A DNA stretch of 64,000 bases from Desulfovibrio sp. (GTDB lineage: Bacteria > Desulfobacterota > Desulfovibrionia > Desulfovibrionales > Desulfovibrionaceae). The position numbers were made by a program, and so were the translations under genes. Within the stretch, counting starts at the first letter, position 1; each line of letters opens with the position of its first letter. This document shows positions 25,862 through 34,883 of this stretch, in pieces. The notes under the pieces were generated by a model. The model saw only the letters and a program-made list of their open reading frames with translations. It was not told the DNA's origin and made no database searches. The stretch lies in the NCBI GenBank assembly GCA_031287575.1, contig JAITSV010000021.1:1-64000 (forward strand), written 5' to 3'.

Positions 25862-26937
25862 TCCGCCCCCTGGCGCCCCACCGCGGTCAGCACGCGGGCC
25901 AGCATGTCGCGGGTGCGCGGGTCGGCGAACAGCGCGCTTTGGCGCAGCGCGTCGGCGCGGGCGCGGAACGAGGCCAGGTCCGGCGCGTCCACCACCTGCA
26001 TGCCCGCCTCGCGCAGGCGGCGCAGGTACTCGGCGTCCTTCTGGCGGTTATAGGCCCGCTGGTACGCGGCGGCGTCGGCCATGCACTGCATGACCAAGTC
26101 CCGGTCCGCCTGGGGCAGCCCGTTGAACCAGGCCAGGTTGGCCAGGTCCGCGTGGGCGGAATACACGTGCCCGGTCAGCGAAAGGTATTTCTGCACCTCG
26201 GGCATGCGGTATTCCGCCATGACCCACAGGGGGTTTTCCTGCCCGTCGATGGTGCCCTGCTGCAATTCCGCATAGATGGGCCAGCCCATGGGCGTGGGGT
26301 TGGCGCCCAGGGCGCGCCACAGCTCGCGGTGCAGGGTCGATTCCAGCACGCGGATCTTCAGGCCGCGCACGTCGTCCACGCCGCGCACCGGGCGCACGTT
26401 GTTGGTCAGGTGGCGGAAGCCGTTCTCGGAAAAGTGCAGCCCCTTCAGGCCCACCCGCTCCAGCGCGTCCAGCAGCGCCCTTCCCGCTGCCCCGTCCAGC
26501 ACGCGGTCCGCCTCCGCCGCGTCGCGGAACAGAAAGGGGTAGTCCAGCACCTTCACCTCGGGCACGAACGGGTCGAGCACGCCCAGGGTGATGATGGCCA
26601 GGTGCACACCGCCCAACTGCAACTGTTGCAGGATTTCCGTCTCCGTGCCCAGGGTGCCGGAGTGGTGCACCACCACCCGGTAGGCCCCGTGCGAGCGTTC
26701 CTCCAGCACCTGCCGGAACCGTTCGGCGCAGACATGCTGGGCCGAGCCGGGCGTGGTCACCACGGCCAGGGTCAGTTCCGTGGCCGCGCTGGCGGTGCGG
26801 GGCCACCCCGGCAAGAGGGCCGCCAGGCAGACCAGGATCAGCCCGAGGGACGCGGCAAGGGCGCGCCCCCGGCGACGGCAGGACACGGCGGACGACAGCG
26901 GATGGGGGGGACGGGGGATGCGGAAACAACGGTGCAT
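25858..26937 (-). CDS. dctP: TRAP transporter substrate-binding protein
   Basis: 359 residues with an Arg-rich signal peptide (hydrophobic stretch [18 protein letters not shown], cleavage after ASA). The mature protein has the DctP features [20 protein letters not shown], the conserved [16 protein letters not shown] and the Arg-containing [14 protein letters not shown] that binds substrate carboxylate. The start at 26937 has GAGG spaced seven bases. It likely binds a C4-dicarboxylate or related organic acid. The 549 bases from here to 27486 carry the divergent promoters and no gene that I can support. Confidence 0.93.
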   Translation of the reverse strand: MHRCFRIPRPPHPLSSAVSCRRRGRALAASLGLILVCLAALLPGWPRTASAATELTLAVVTTPGSAQHVCAERFRQVLEERSHGAYRVVVHHSGTLGTETEILQQLQLGGVHLAIITLGVLDPFVPEVKVLDYPFLFRDAAEADRVLDGAAGRALLDALERVGLKGLHFSENGFRHLTNNVRPVRGVDDVRGLKIRVLESTLHRELWRALGANPTPMGWPIYAELQQGTIDGQENPLWVMAEYRMPEVQKYLSLTGHVYSAHADLANLAWFNGLPQADRDLVMQCMADAAAYQRAYNRQKDAEYLRRLREAGMQVVDAPDLASFRARADALRQSALFADPRTRDMLARVLTAVGRQGAE

Positions 26938-27486
26938 GGCGGTCCTCGGCGGATGGCGGAAACGGAACACGGAGGTCGGGCACGGCGGGAAAATCTCGGC
27001 GTCTCCATCGGAAACCCTGCGGAAAGCGCACGATGGCGAAGCGGCAACACCTTGCCTTCACAGGTTGAAATACCGGTAGCCGTATGATAAGCATGCGATA
27101 TCCGCGCGGCGCAAGAGGCGGCCCGCGAAATGCCGCAGCACCGAATACCGGCGGACGGTCCCAGACCGGCACCAGCCTCGTGCCAGTTCCGAGACGGGCG
27201 CGCACCATAGCCGCTCGCACGGCGGGGTTCAACCCCCGTGGCGCCCCGCTGGCCGCCCGGCCATTCACCTGCCTGGCTGCCCGCCGGATATTCCAATGGG
27301 TGCAGCCTAGCACACAACGCCGCAACGCGCACCCGCGCCCATTCAGCGGGTACGGCGGGTACGAACCCCGCTCCGACCCGCAGGGGCCGCCGCACCGTGG
27401 TTCGCCCGCTTACCGCCCGCGTACCCGCCCGGCCCGCCGCCGCGCGCCACGCCATCGCACCTGTCGAGACACACCAAAGGATTTCC

Positions 27487-28752
27487 ATGACCGAAGGCAA
27501 CCTGACCCACCGCGACCTCGCCCGCCTGCTGGGCGTCTCCGAAACCACGGTCAAAAGCTACCGTCGCAAGTTCCCGGACTGCATCCCCGTGGCCAGCCAG
27601 GGCAAGCCCATCCGCTTCACGGCGGAGGCGGCGGCGGTGTCCCTGCGCATCCGCGACCTGTTCGAGATGGGCATGTCGGTGGAAGAGGTGCGCGCCCGCC
27701 TGGCCGCCGAGTTCGCGTGGATAGCGCCGGAGGCCCCGTCCGGCAGCGACCGGGGCAAGGCGGAATCCGCCGAACCCGCCGAACCTGCCACCTCGGCCCA
27801 GCCTGCGCGGGTGGAACTGCCGCAGGACTTCACCCTGGCCGTGAGCAACCTGGCCAAGAGCATGGTGGGGCTGACCCAGCAGCAGAACGCCATCCTGAAG
27901 CGGGTGCAGCACATCGAGACCCTGATCACCGCGCTGCCCCCCGCGCCTGGTGATGGAGGCGTACCGGGCGCGACCGGTGTACCGGGTTCGACCGGCTTGC
28001 AGGGCCGCCCCGCCTGGCTGGACGAGGCGCAGGCCCTGGCCGTGCGGTTCGAAGCCCTGCTGGGCACCGTGGCGGGTTCCGAAGGTGGCGATGCGAGACA
28101 CTCCGCATCCGTGGCCGCATCCGTGGCCGCATCCGTGGCCGCTCCGGTGGGCACACCCCGCGCCACATCCGCCGCCGCATCTCCGGCACCCACCACACCA
28201 GAGCCCCCCACCGCCGCGACGCCCGGCGGCGATGCCGCCGACAGCAACGCCGAGGCCGCCGCCCCCGCGCCCTCTGCCCTCTCTGCCCTCTCTGCCCTCT
28301 CTGGCGGTCGGGTGGTGCCCTTCCCCGGCGGCATGGCCGCCCCTCCATCCAGCGTACCCGAGGCTCCGGAAGCAGCCTTTCCCGCGCCGCAGGACCCGCC
28401 GCGCCACCTGCTGGCCCTGCCCCTGGTGGTGCAGTCGCCCCAGGGGGAATTCCTGGGCGTGGCCGGGCGTGCGCGGGGCCGGTTCTGCATCAACGACCTG
28501 AAGGCCATGCTGGCCTTCGCCTTCCAGCCGCCGGACCACTACGTCCTGCGCAGCGAATCGACCGAGGATGGCGGATGGTGGCTGACCCTGGAGCAACCCC
28601 AGGCCGAAACCCCGTACGACGTGGTGCTGCTGGTGGACGAATCGGTCACCCCGCGCGGCAATCAGGTGGCCGTGGTGCGTCGCTACGTGGCCAACGGCGT
28701 GGAAAGCCACCCCACGGAAATCTACGGATTCCTGCGCGCGGTACAGGGCTAG
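27487..28752 (+). CDS. MerR-type helix-turn-helix protein with long low-complexity linker
   Basis: 421 residues. Residues 1-75 form a MerR-like winged helix (THRDLARLLGVSETTVKSYR, then IRFTAEAAAVSLRIRDLFEM). A coiled-coil-like stretch (VSNLAKSMVGLTQQQNAILK) follows, then about 150 Ala/Pro/Gly-rich residues built from short DNA repeats (three 12-bp GCATCCGTGGCC units at about 28104-28139; CTCTCTGCC units at about 28272-28300). A globular C-terminal domain of ~130 residues (LLALPLVVQSPQGEFLGVAG onward) is not recognised. It could be a DNA-binding regulator or a chromosome-organising protein. Nothing nearby fixes the target. Confidence 0.72.
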   Translation: MTEGNLTHRDLARLLGVSETTVKSYRRKFPDCIPVASQGKPIRFTAEAAAVSLRIRDLFEMGMSVEEVRARLAAEFAWIAPEAPSGSDRGKAESAEPAEPATSAQPARVELPQDFTLAVSNLAKSMVGLTQQQNAILKRVQHIETLITALPPAPGDGGVPGATGVPGSTGLQGRPAWLDEAQALAVRFEALLGTVAGSEGGDARHSASVAASVAASVAAPVGTPRATSAAASPAPTTPEPPTAATPGGDAADSNAEAAAPAPSALSALSALSGGRVVPFPGGMAAPPSSVPEAPEAAFPAPQDPPRHLLALPLVVQSPQGEFLGVAGRARGRFCINDLKAMLAFAFQPPDHYVLRSESTEDGGWWLTLEQPQAETPYDVVLLVDESVTPRGNQVAVVRRYVANGVESHPTEIYGFLRAVQG

Positions 28753-28908
28753 GGTCCGCCGTCGGCCACGGGCGGATGCAACGTCCGGACGGTGCGCCAC
28801 ACGGTGCGCCGCCCGGTCACAAGCCCCGCCCGGCACGCGGGCCGACACACGTTCGACGAATTGTAACATCCGTGTGACGGGCGCGACACCAACCGGCGCG
28901 AGACAAGG

Positions 28909-30987
28909 ATGATGAAACAGTACTCCCTGCGCAAACGGCTCGTCGTGGGCACCTGGCTGCTGCTGATCGTGGCGCTGCTGCCGCCCTATCTCTATTTCGA
29001 CAAGACCCTGCGCCGCGACGTGCTGCTGGAGGCCAAGGCCCGCGCCGCCGAGGACGTGGACACCACCTACTGGCTGCTGCGCGAGCATCCGCCCTTTCCG
29101 TCGTACCGGCACCTCAACGGCTGGGTCACGGAACTTTCGCGCCGCACCGGCACCCGCATCACCTACATCGTGGACGGCCACGTGCTGGCCGATTCCGACG
29201 TGCCCTTCGAGCGCCTGTCCACGCTGGAGGACCACGCCAACCGGCCCGAGGTGGTGTCGGCCCAATCCGGCGCGCTGGGCACCGACGTGCGCTTCAGCGC
29301 CACCCTGGGCAAGGACCTGATCTACGCCGCCCGCAAGGTGGACGGCATCGCCGGGCTGGACCCCGGCACCCTGCGCCTGGCCCTGCCCCTGTCGGTAGTG
29401 CACGACCGGCTGGACCGCATGGAAAAGGGACTGGTGTGGGCCTTCCTGTTTTCGCTCATGGCCAGCGGCGCGCTGGGCCTGGTGGTCACGCGGCCCCTGC
29501 TGCGCGGCATGGAAACCATGGCCATGGCCGCCCAGGCCATCGGCCAGGGCGAATACGGGCGCCGCATCCGCGACATACCGGGCCGCGAACTGCGGCCCCT
29601 GGCCCACGCCATCAACGGCATGGCCCACAACATCGAGCAGCACCTCCACCAGCTGAACGAACAGAAGGGGCGGCTGGAGGCCGTGTTCAACGGCATGCAC
29701 GAAGGGGTCATGGTGCTGGACGCCGCCGGGCGCATCGATTCCATGAACCGCGCGCTCACCGCCATGTTCACGGGTATCGGCAACAAGCTGGGGGCCACCC
29801 CGCTGGAAGCCACCATGAAGCCGGAACTGCAGCGCATGGTGGACGAAATGCTGGTTTCGCCCAACGCGCGCGGCACCAGCATGCAGGCCGACCTGGGCGA
29901 GGGCCGCGCCTTCGAGATTTCGCTGGTGCCCTTCCGCGATGCCTCGGGCCAGCGCATGGTGCTGGTGTTCCACGACATCAGCGAGCGCGAAAAGCTGGAG
30001 CACATCCGCCGCGACTTCGTGGCCAACGTCTCGCACGAGCTCAAGACCCCGCTCACCAGCATCAAGGGCTACGCCGAAACGCTGCTGGAAGGGCCGCCCG
30101 CCACGCGCGAGCAGATGTCCGCCTTCCTGCGCACCATCCTCAAGAACGCCAACCACATGACCAAGATGGTCAACAGCCTGCTGGTGCTGGCCCGCTCGGA
30201 ACACAAGGGCGACAAGGTGGCCCTGACCGGCGTGGACGCCGCCGAGGTGCTGCGCCAGACCGTGCGCGAACTGGAACCGGTGGCCACGCGCAAGGACATC
30301 ACGCTGGAAAACGGCGTGGGGGCGGGTCCGCTGGTGGTGCTGGCCGACCGCGACGGTCTGGTGGAGGTGTTCCGCAACCTGCTGGACAACGCCATCAAGT
30401 ACAGCCCCCCGCAGACGCGGGTGGCCGTGTCCGCCACCGCCGCCGACGGCAGGGTGACCCTGTGCGTAAGCGACCAGGGGCCGGGCATTCCGGAAAAGAG
30501 CCGCGAACGCATCTTCGAACGGTTCTACCGCCTGGACCGCGACGGCGACGGCACCAAGAACGGCAGCGCGGGCCTGGGCCTGGCCATCTGCCGGCGCATC
30601 GTCATGAGCCACGGCGGCGACATCTGGGTGGAAAGTCCGCTGGACGCCGCCACCCGCACCGGGGCCGCGTTCTTCGTGATGCTGTTCGCCCCCCGGCCGG
30701 AGGACGAGGGCCTGGACGAGAACGGTGCCGGGCCGGGCGAAGGTGGTCCGGATGGTGACGGGCCAGACGATGACGGGCCAGACGGGATGGACGACGACCT
30801 GGACACCCCGGCAGTGCTGCACGCCGACGCAGCCACGGGAATGGACGCCGCAGCCGGAGCGCCGGGAGTTTCCCCGGTCACGCCCAGTGCGCCCGATGCG
30901 CCCAGTGCTCCCGGCACGTCAGGCGAGCCCGACGCATCGGAGGAAGCAGGGACGGGCGGGCCGCACAGCCCCTCACGCGGGGCATGA
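28909..30987 (+). CDS. PhoR-like sensor histidine kinase with acidic C-terminal tail
   Basis: 692 residues. TM1 (LVVGTWLLLIVALLPPYLYF), a ~140-residue extracytoplasmic sensor, TM2 (AFLFSLMASGALGLVVTRP), HAMP, PAS (RLEAVFNGMHEGVMVLDAAG), H-box FVANVSHELKTPLTSIKGYA and an HATPase domain (NLLDNAIKYSPP, GLGLAICRR). The HisKA/PAS layout is that of PhoR, which senses phosphate limitation. After the kinase core there are about 100 residues of Asp/Gly/Pro-rich low complexity. No response regulator is adjacent, so the partner is elsewhere. Two ATGs are adjacent at 28909 and 28912. Confidence 0.88.
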   Translation: MMKQYSLRKRLVVGTWLLLIVALLPPYLYFDKTLRRDVLLEAKARAAEDVDTTYWLLREHPPFPSYRHLNGWVTELSRRTGTRITYIVDGHVLADSDVPFERLSTLEDHANRPEVVSAQSGALGTDVRFSATLGKDLIYAARKVDGIAGLDPGTLRLALPLSVVHDRLDRMEKGLVWAFLFSLMASGALGLVVTRPLLRGMETMAMAAQAIGQGEYGRRIRDIPGRELRPLAHAINGMAHNIEQHLHQLNEQKGRLEAVFNGMHEGVMVLDAAGRIDSMNRALTAMFTGIGNKLGATPLEATMKPELQRMVDEMLVSPNARGTSMQADLGEGRAFEISLVPFRDASGQRMVLVFHDISEREKLEHIRRDFVANVSHELKTPLTSIKGYAETLLEGPPATREQMSAFLRTILKNANHMTKMVNSLLVLARSEHKGDKVALTGVDAAEVLRQTVRELEPVATRKDITLENGVGAGPLVVLADRDGLVEVFRNLLDNAIKYSPPQTRVAVSATAADGRVTLCVSDQGPGIPEKSRERIFERFYRLDRDGDGTKNGSAGLGLAICRRIVMSHGGDIWVESPLDAATRTGAAFFVMLFAPRPEDEGLDENGAGPGEGGPDGDGPDDDGPDGMDDDLDTPAVLHADAATGMDAAAGAPGVSPVTPSAPDAPSAPGTSGEPDASEEAGTGGPHSPSRGA

Positions 30988-31106
30988 TCGCGCGCGTTCG
31001 TTCCGCCAACGGCCTTCGTCGGCCTTTACCGGCTTCCGCCACACGGAAAGAAGAGGCCGACGAACCGACAACATCGACAGACAGCATCCCGGCATGGCCG
31101 GGCCAT

Positions 31107-31128
31107 ACGGGGACGCCGCGCGGCGTCC
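31107..31128. terminator. Perfect 22-bp palindrome, possible terminator of the PhoR-like gene
   Basis: An 11-bp GC-rich arm on each side with no loop, about 120 bases after the kinase stop and without a T run. The remainder of 30988-31443 has no recognisable gene. Confidence 0.4.
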
Positions 31129-31443
31129 CCCTTGCGTTGGGACGTGCCGGGCGTGTTGGTGACGCGGGCAGGGCAAAGACGCACAGAGAAAAGAAGAGGA
31201 AGAGAGGGGGATGGCGTGACGAAGCCCGCCAAGCGCCGGGCGCAATCGGACGCCACCGAACACGACAGGCCGCGCCACCGCGGCGCGGAGCGCGATAACG
31301 GCGGGCAAGGTGCCAGCACCTGAAGACTGCGGGAGGGCCGTGGAGGGCCGTGGGGCCGCACCCCCGTCCGGCATGCGGAACATGCTTGCGGCAAGGGGTG
31401 ACGGCAAGGGCCGGGGCCGCAGGAACGCGGCGCGGGACGGAGG

Positions 31444-31662
31444 CTATTTCATGCGGTAGGTGATGCGGCCACGCGTCAGGTCGTACGGCGAAAGCTCTAC
31501 CTTCACACGGTCGCCGGGCAGGATGCGGATGTAGAACTTGCGCATCTTGCCGGAGATGTGGGCCAGCACTTCGTGGCCGTTCTCGAGCTCCACACGGAAC
31601 ATCGCGTTGGGCAGGGCTTCCTGCACAACGCCGTCAACCTCGATGGCATCTTCCTTTGCCAT
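31444..31662 (-). CDS. infA: Translation initiation factor IF-1
   Basis: 72 residues, an OB-fold that binds the ribosomal A site during initiation. [20 protein letters not shown] and the conserved [17 protein letters not shown] end are unmistakable. GGAGG lies upstream of the ATG. It is on the same strand as lgt but 365 bases away; that gap (31663-32027) should carry its own promoter, and I see no gene there. Confidence 0.97.
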   Translation of the reverse strand: MAKEDAIEVDGVVQEALPNAMFRVELENGHEVLAHISGKMRKFYIRILPGDRVKVELSPYDLTRGRITYRMK

Positions 31663-32027
31663 GGTTCCTCCGTCTCGTTCTCTCGCACCCCGTGCGGGCG
31701 GGGCAAAACAACTGCACCGCCATTTCATATAATGCCGGTTTTGTCAACAAAACCGCGCTGCACAAGGGTTCGCGCCCCGTTTTCGGACTGCGGAACCGGG
31801 CGATGTATTTCCGTCGTGATCCGGCTGCCCATCGGACCCGTGCCCGCCGGCCATGGGAGGGCCAACAGAGGCCGAAGAGGCTGGCAGAACCCCGCGGAGC
31901 CCTGCGGAGAAAAACAAGACCACGGCAGGCGATACCCTTCGCCCTCGGCAGAACCGGGAGGGCAGGCCACCGCTACCGGGCGACCGATCACCCCGCGCCG
32001 CATCGGACGCAAGGCGGGCGCGTCCCG

Positions 32028-32825
32028 CTACCCGGCGGCAGGCCCTTCCGTCGCCCCACGGTTACGCAGCAGCAGCCACAGCCCCACGCCGAACAGCGGC
32101 AGGCACAGCACCTGGCCCATGGTCAGCCAGCCGAAGGCCAGGTAGCCCAGCTGCGGATCGGGTTCGCGCACGAATTCCACGGCAAAGCGGAAAATCGCGT
32201 ACAGCAGGCCGAACAGGCCGGACACCGCGCCCACCGGGCGCCTGCGGCCGGAAAACCACCATACGGCGGTAAACAGCACCACGCCTTCCAACGCGGCCTC
32301 GTACAACTGCGAGGGGTGGCGAGGGAAGGGGCCGCCGTCGGGAAACACCATGGCCCACGGCAGCGTGGTGGGCGCGCCCCACAATTCGCCGTTGATGAAG
32401 TTGCCGATGCGGCCAAAGAACAGCCCCGGCGGGATCAACGGCGCCACGAAGTCCACCACGGACAGGAATTCGCGTCCGGCGCGCCGGGCGTACAGCCACA
32501 CCGCGAACAGCACCCCCAGCAACCCGCCGTGGAAGGACATGCCGCCGTGCCAGATCTGGAAGATGGCGGCGGGCTGGCTGACGTAATAGGCCAGGTCGTA
32601 GAACAGGATGTAGCCCAGCCGCCCCCCCAGCACCACGCCGAAGATGGCCCAGGTGACCATGTCGTCCACCTGCTGCGGGTGCCAGCCACTGCCGGGCTGC
32701 GCGGCGCGGCGGCGGCCCAGCCACCAGCCGGAGACGAAGCCGAACAGGTACATCAGCCCGTACCAGCGGAACTGCAACGGACCGATGGAGACGGCCACGG
32801 GATCTATGCGGGGATATGCGAGCAT
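32028..32825 (-). CDS. lgt: Prolipoprotein diacylglyceryl transferase
   Basis: 265 residues, about seven membrane spans. The Lgt signatures are present: FRWYGLMYLFGF near the N-terminus, HGGMSFHGGLLG, and GRIGNFINGELWG with the essential Asn/Glu, followed by FPRHPSQLYEAALEG. It transfers diacylglycerol from phosphatidylglycerol to the lipobox Cys of prolipoproteins. The start at 32825 has a GGAG Shine-Dalgarno. The 365 bases between it and the divergent tRNA hold promoters only. Confidence 0.96.
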   Translation of the reverse strand: MLAYPRIDPVAVSIGPLQFRWYGLMYLFGFVSGWWLGRRRAAQPGSGWHPQQVDDMVTWAIFGVVLGGRLGYILFYDLAYYVSQPAAIFQIWHGGMSFHGGLLGVLFAVWLYARRAGREFLSVVDFVAPLIPPGLFFGRIGNFINGELWGAPTTLPWAMVFPDGGPFPRHPSQLYEAALEGVVLFTAVWWFSGRRRPVGAVSGLFGLLYAIFRFAVEFVREPDPQLGYLAFGWLTMGQVLCLPLFGVGLWLLLRNRGATEGPAAG

Positions 32826-33148
32826 CGGGACTCCCGGTGATGCTGGGGTTGCGGAAAAGGCCAGGCGGCGGTGCACGGCGGGGTGCCGCGAAGTACGGCG
32901 GTGACGACGACGCGCGGTGGCGCGCGGCGCACCGGGTACGGCGCGAAGGCGCACAGGCCGCGCAGCGGGCCAAACACCCGAGGCTGTGGTACGACCAGTG
33001 CCCGCTTCCGTCAATGCCGGGCCACGCGGGATGCGGAACCGCCATCGCACGGGCGGAAACCGCCCTCCCATCCCAGGAGCGCCGTGCCCGGCGCACCCCC
33101 ACGAGTCCCACGAATCCGGCCAATCCGCGCGAAGTGCGCACAACGTTG

Positions 33149-33177
33149 TTGACAACCCGAGGGGTTTCGGGCAAGAA
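33149..33177 (+). promoter_or_regulatory. Possible promoter of the tRNA-Ala gene
   Basis: A consensus -35 hexamer TTGACA at 33149-33154 is followed, after 17 bases, by a poor -10 (CAAGAA). The spacing places the start just before the mature tRNA at 33191. Confidence 0.35.
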
Positions 33178-33190
33178 CCTACTTCCGCTT

Positions 33191-33266
<76 letters not shown>

Positions 33267-33272
33267 GAATTT

Positions 33273-33309
33273 CGCAGGGGTTATCCGAAAGGGTAACCCC
33301 TGCGCCTTT
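33273..33309 (+). terminator. Terminator after tRNA-Ala
   Basis: An 11-bp perfect stem (33273-33283 with 33294-33304), a 10-base loop and a T run, seven bases beyond the tRNA 3' end. Confidence 0.88.
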
Positions 33310-33342
33310 TTGCGTCCCACACGCCACACAGGGGAGGGCAGC

Positions 33343-33960
33343 ATGGCATTCGGCACCTGGTTCACCTATTTCCTGCTCATGACGGCCATCGCGTACACGC
33401 CGGGGCCCATGACCATGTTCTCCATGTCCACCAGCGTGCGCAACGGCTTCGCCCGTACCGTGCCCGCCATCCTGGGCGGTTCGTGCGCCTACTGCGTGCA
33501 GATGGCGGTGGTGTATTTCGGGCTGGGGGCCATCGTGCAGGGTTCGGTGACGGTGTTCAACTGCATCAAGTGGGTGGGGGTGGCCTATCTGGCAGTGCTG
33601 GCCCTGAAGAACTGGCGCACCGTGCCCCAAGCCGGAGACGAAGGCGAGGCACTCCCCGCCCCGGCGCCGCGCAGGCAGTTCTGCCTGGGCTTCGCCACGG
33701 GCATGTCCAACCCCAAGTCCATCCTGGTGTTCACGGTGCTCTTTCCGCAGTTCATCGAACCTGCCCACTACACCACGCACTTCTGCATTCTGGCGGGCAG
33801 CTTCTTCGTCATCCAGGGCAGCAGCGCGGTATCGTACGCCGTATTCGGCGCGCGGGTGTTCCGCTGGCTGCGGCGCCGGTCGCTGGAGCACATCCAGCAC
33901 AAGGCCACGGCCGCCATCCTGTTCGGCGCGGCGGGCATGCTGGCGGTCAGCAGACGGTAG
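33343..33960 (+). CDS. LysE-family amino-acid exporter
   Basis: 205 residues, six spans. MTAIAYTPGPMTMFSMSTSV is the LysE/RhtB N-terminal signature and ATGMSNPKSILVFTVLFPQF the matching second-half motif. GGGAGGG lies before the ATG. It starts 77 bases after the tRNA 3' end, beyond the tRNA terminator, so is transcribed separately or by read-through. Substrate unknown. Confidence 0.88.
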   Translation: MAFGTWFTYFLLMTAIAYTPGPMTMFSMSTSVRNGFARTVPAILGGSCAYCVQMAVVYFGLGAIVQGSVTVFNCIKWVGVAYLAVLALKNWRTVPQAGDEGEALPAPAPRRQFCLGFATGMSNPKSILVFTVLFPQFIEPAHYTTHFCILAGSFFVIQGSSAVSYAVFGARVFRWLRRRSLEHIQHKATAAILFGAAGMLAVSRR

Positions 33961-34095
33961 GACGGCAGCAGGCACATCCCCACACCGCAGCCCCCCAACT
34001 TGACGCGGGGCGGCGCATCCTGCACACCCGGCATACCGGGTCCTGACGATTCCGGCGCAAAACGCAACGCCCCCGACACACCATTCCAGAGCACC

Positions 34096-34695
34096 ATGGA
34101 CACACCCGCCCCCAAAAAACGCCCCCGTGGCCGCCCCCGCTGCGACGCCTCGCGCACGCAGATCCTGGAGGCCACCAACGCCCTGCTCGAAGAGGTGGGC
34201 TACGCCCGCCTGACCATGGAGGGCATCGCCGCGCGCGCCGGGGTCGGCAAGGCCACGCTGTACCGCTGGTGGCCGGGCAAGGGGGCCGTGGCCATGGAGG
34301 CGTTCATGAACGCCACCAACCCGCGCATCGACTTTCCGCGCACCGATTCCGCCGTGGCCGACATGACCGCCCAGATGCACCTGCTGGCCGCAGTCTATCG
34401 CGGCGTCACCGGGCGGCTGGTGCGCGAGTTCATCGGGCTTGGTCAGGGTGATCCGCAAACCCTGGCCACCTTCGTGGAAAGCTACCTGCTGCCGCGCCGC
34501 GCGGCGGCCAAGGACGCCCTGCGGCGCGGCATCGCCCAAGGCGAGCTGCGCCCGGACATCGACCTGGACCTGCTGGTGGATGCGCTGTACGCCCCCATCT
34601 TCCACCGCCTGCTGCTCCAGCACGGGCCGCTGGACGATGCGTTCATCCGGGGCGTCGCCGCCACGGCGTTCGCCTCCGTGCTGCTGCCCCGGTAG
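34096..34695 (+). CDS. TetR-family repressor
   Basis: 199 residues. A basic N-tail (KKRPRGRPRCDASRTQILEA) and the helix-turn-helix LTMEGIAARAGVGKATLYRW identify TetR; the C-terminal half is the usual TetR ligand/dimer domain (AcrR-like). Immediately downstream lies an MFS efflux gene whose promoter contains a 13-bp palindrome, the expected operator. The gene presumably senses a compound exported by that pump. Confidence 0.92.
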   Translation: MDTPAPKKRPRGRPRCDASRTQILEATNALLEEVGYARLTMEGIAARAGVGKATLYRWWPGKGAVAMEAFMNATNPRIDFPRTDSAVADMTAQMHLLAAVYRGVTGRLVREFIGLGQGDPQTLATFVESYLLPRRAAAKDALRRGIAQGELRPDIDLDLLVDALYAPIFHRLLLQHGPLDDAFIRGVAATAFASVLLPR

Positions 34696-34818
34696 CCCTC
34701 TTTCCCCCGGCGCCCGCAACCGCCCGCCCCCGCACCCCGTTTTCCGCTGTTTCCGCTGTTTCCGCCCTCCGCCGCATGCCGCGCCGGAGGTTTTTTTGCG
34801 TTCGCCCCCTTTCGTCAC

Positions 34819-34857
34819 TTGACGCGGCCTCGCTCTAATTTTAAATACGGTCCGTAT
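34819..34857 (+). promoter_or_regulatory. Promoter with TetR-type operator, before the MFS gene
   Basis: -35 TTGACG at 34819-34824, 17-base spacer, -10 TAAATA at 34842-34847. The palindrome ATACGGTCCGTAT (34845-34857) overlaps the -10, so bound repressor would block RNA polymerase. It lies 27 bases before the ATG. Confidence 0.75.
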
Positions 34858-34883
34858 CGTTTTTATAAAAAGGAGCCACCATC

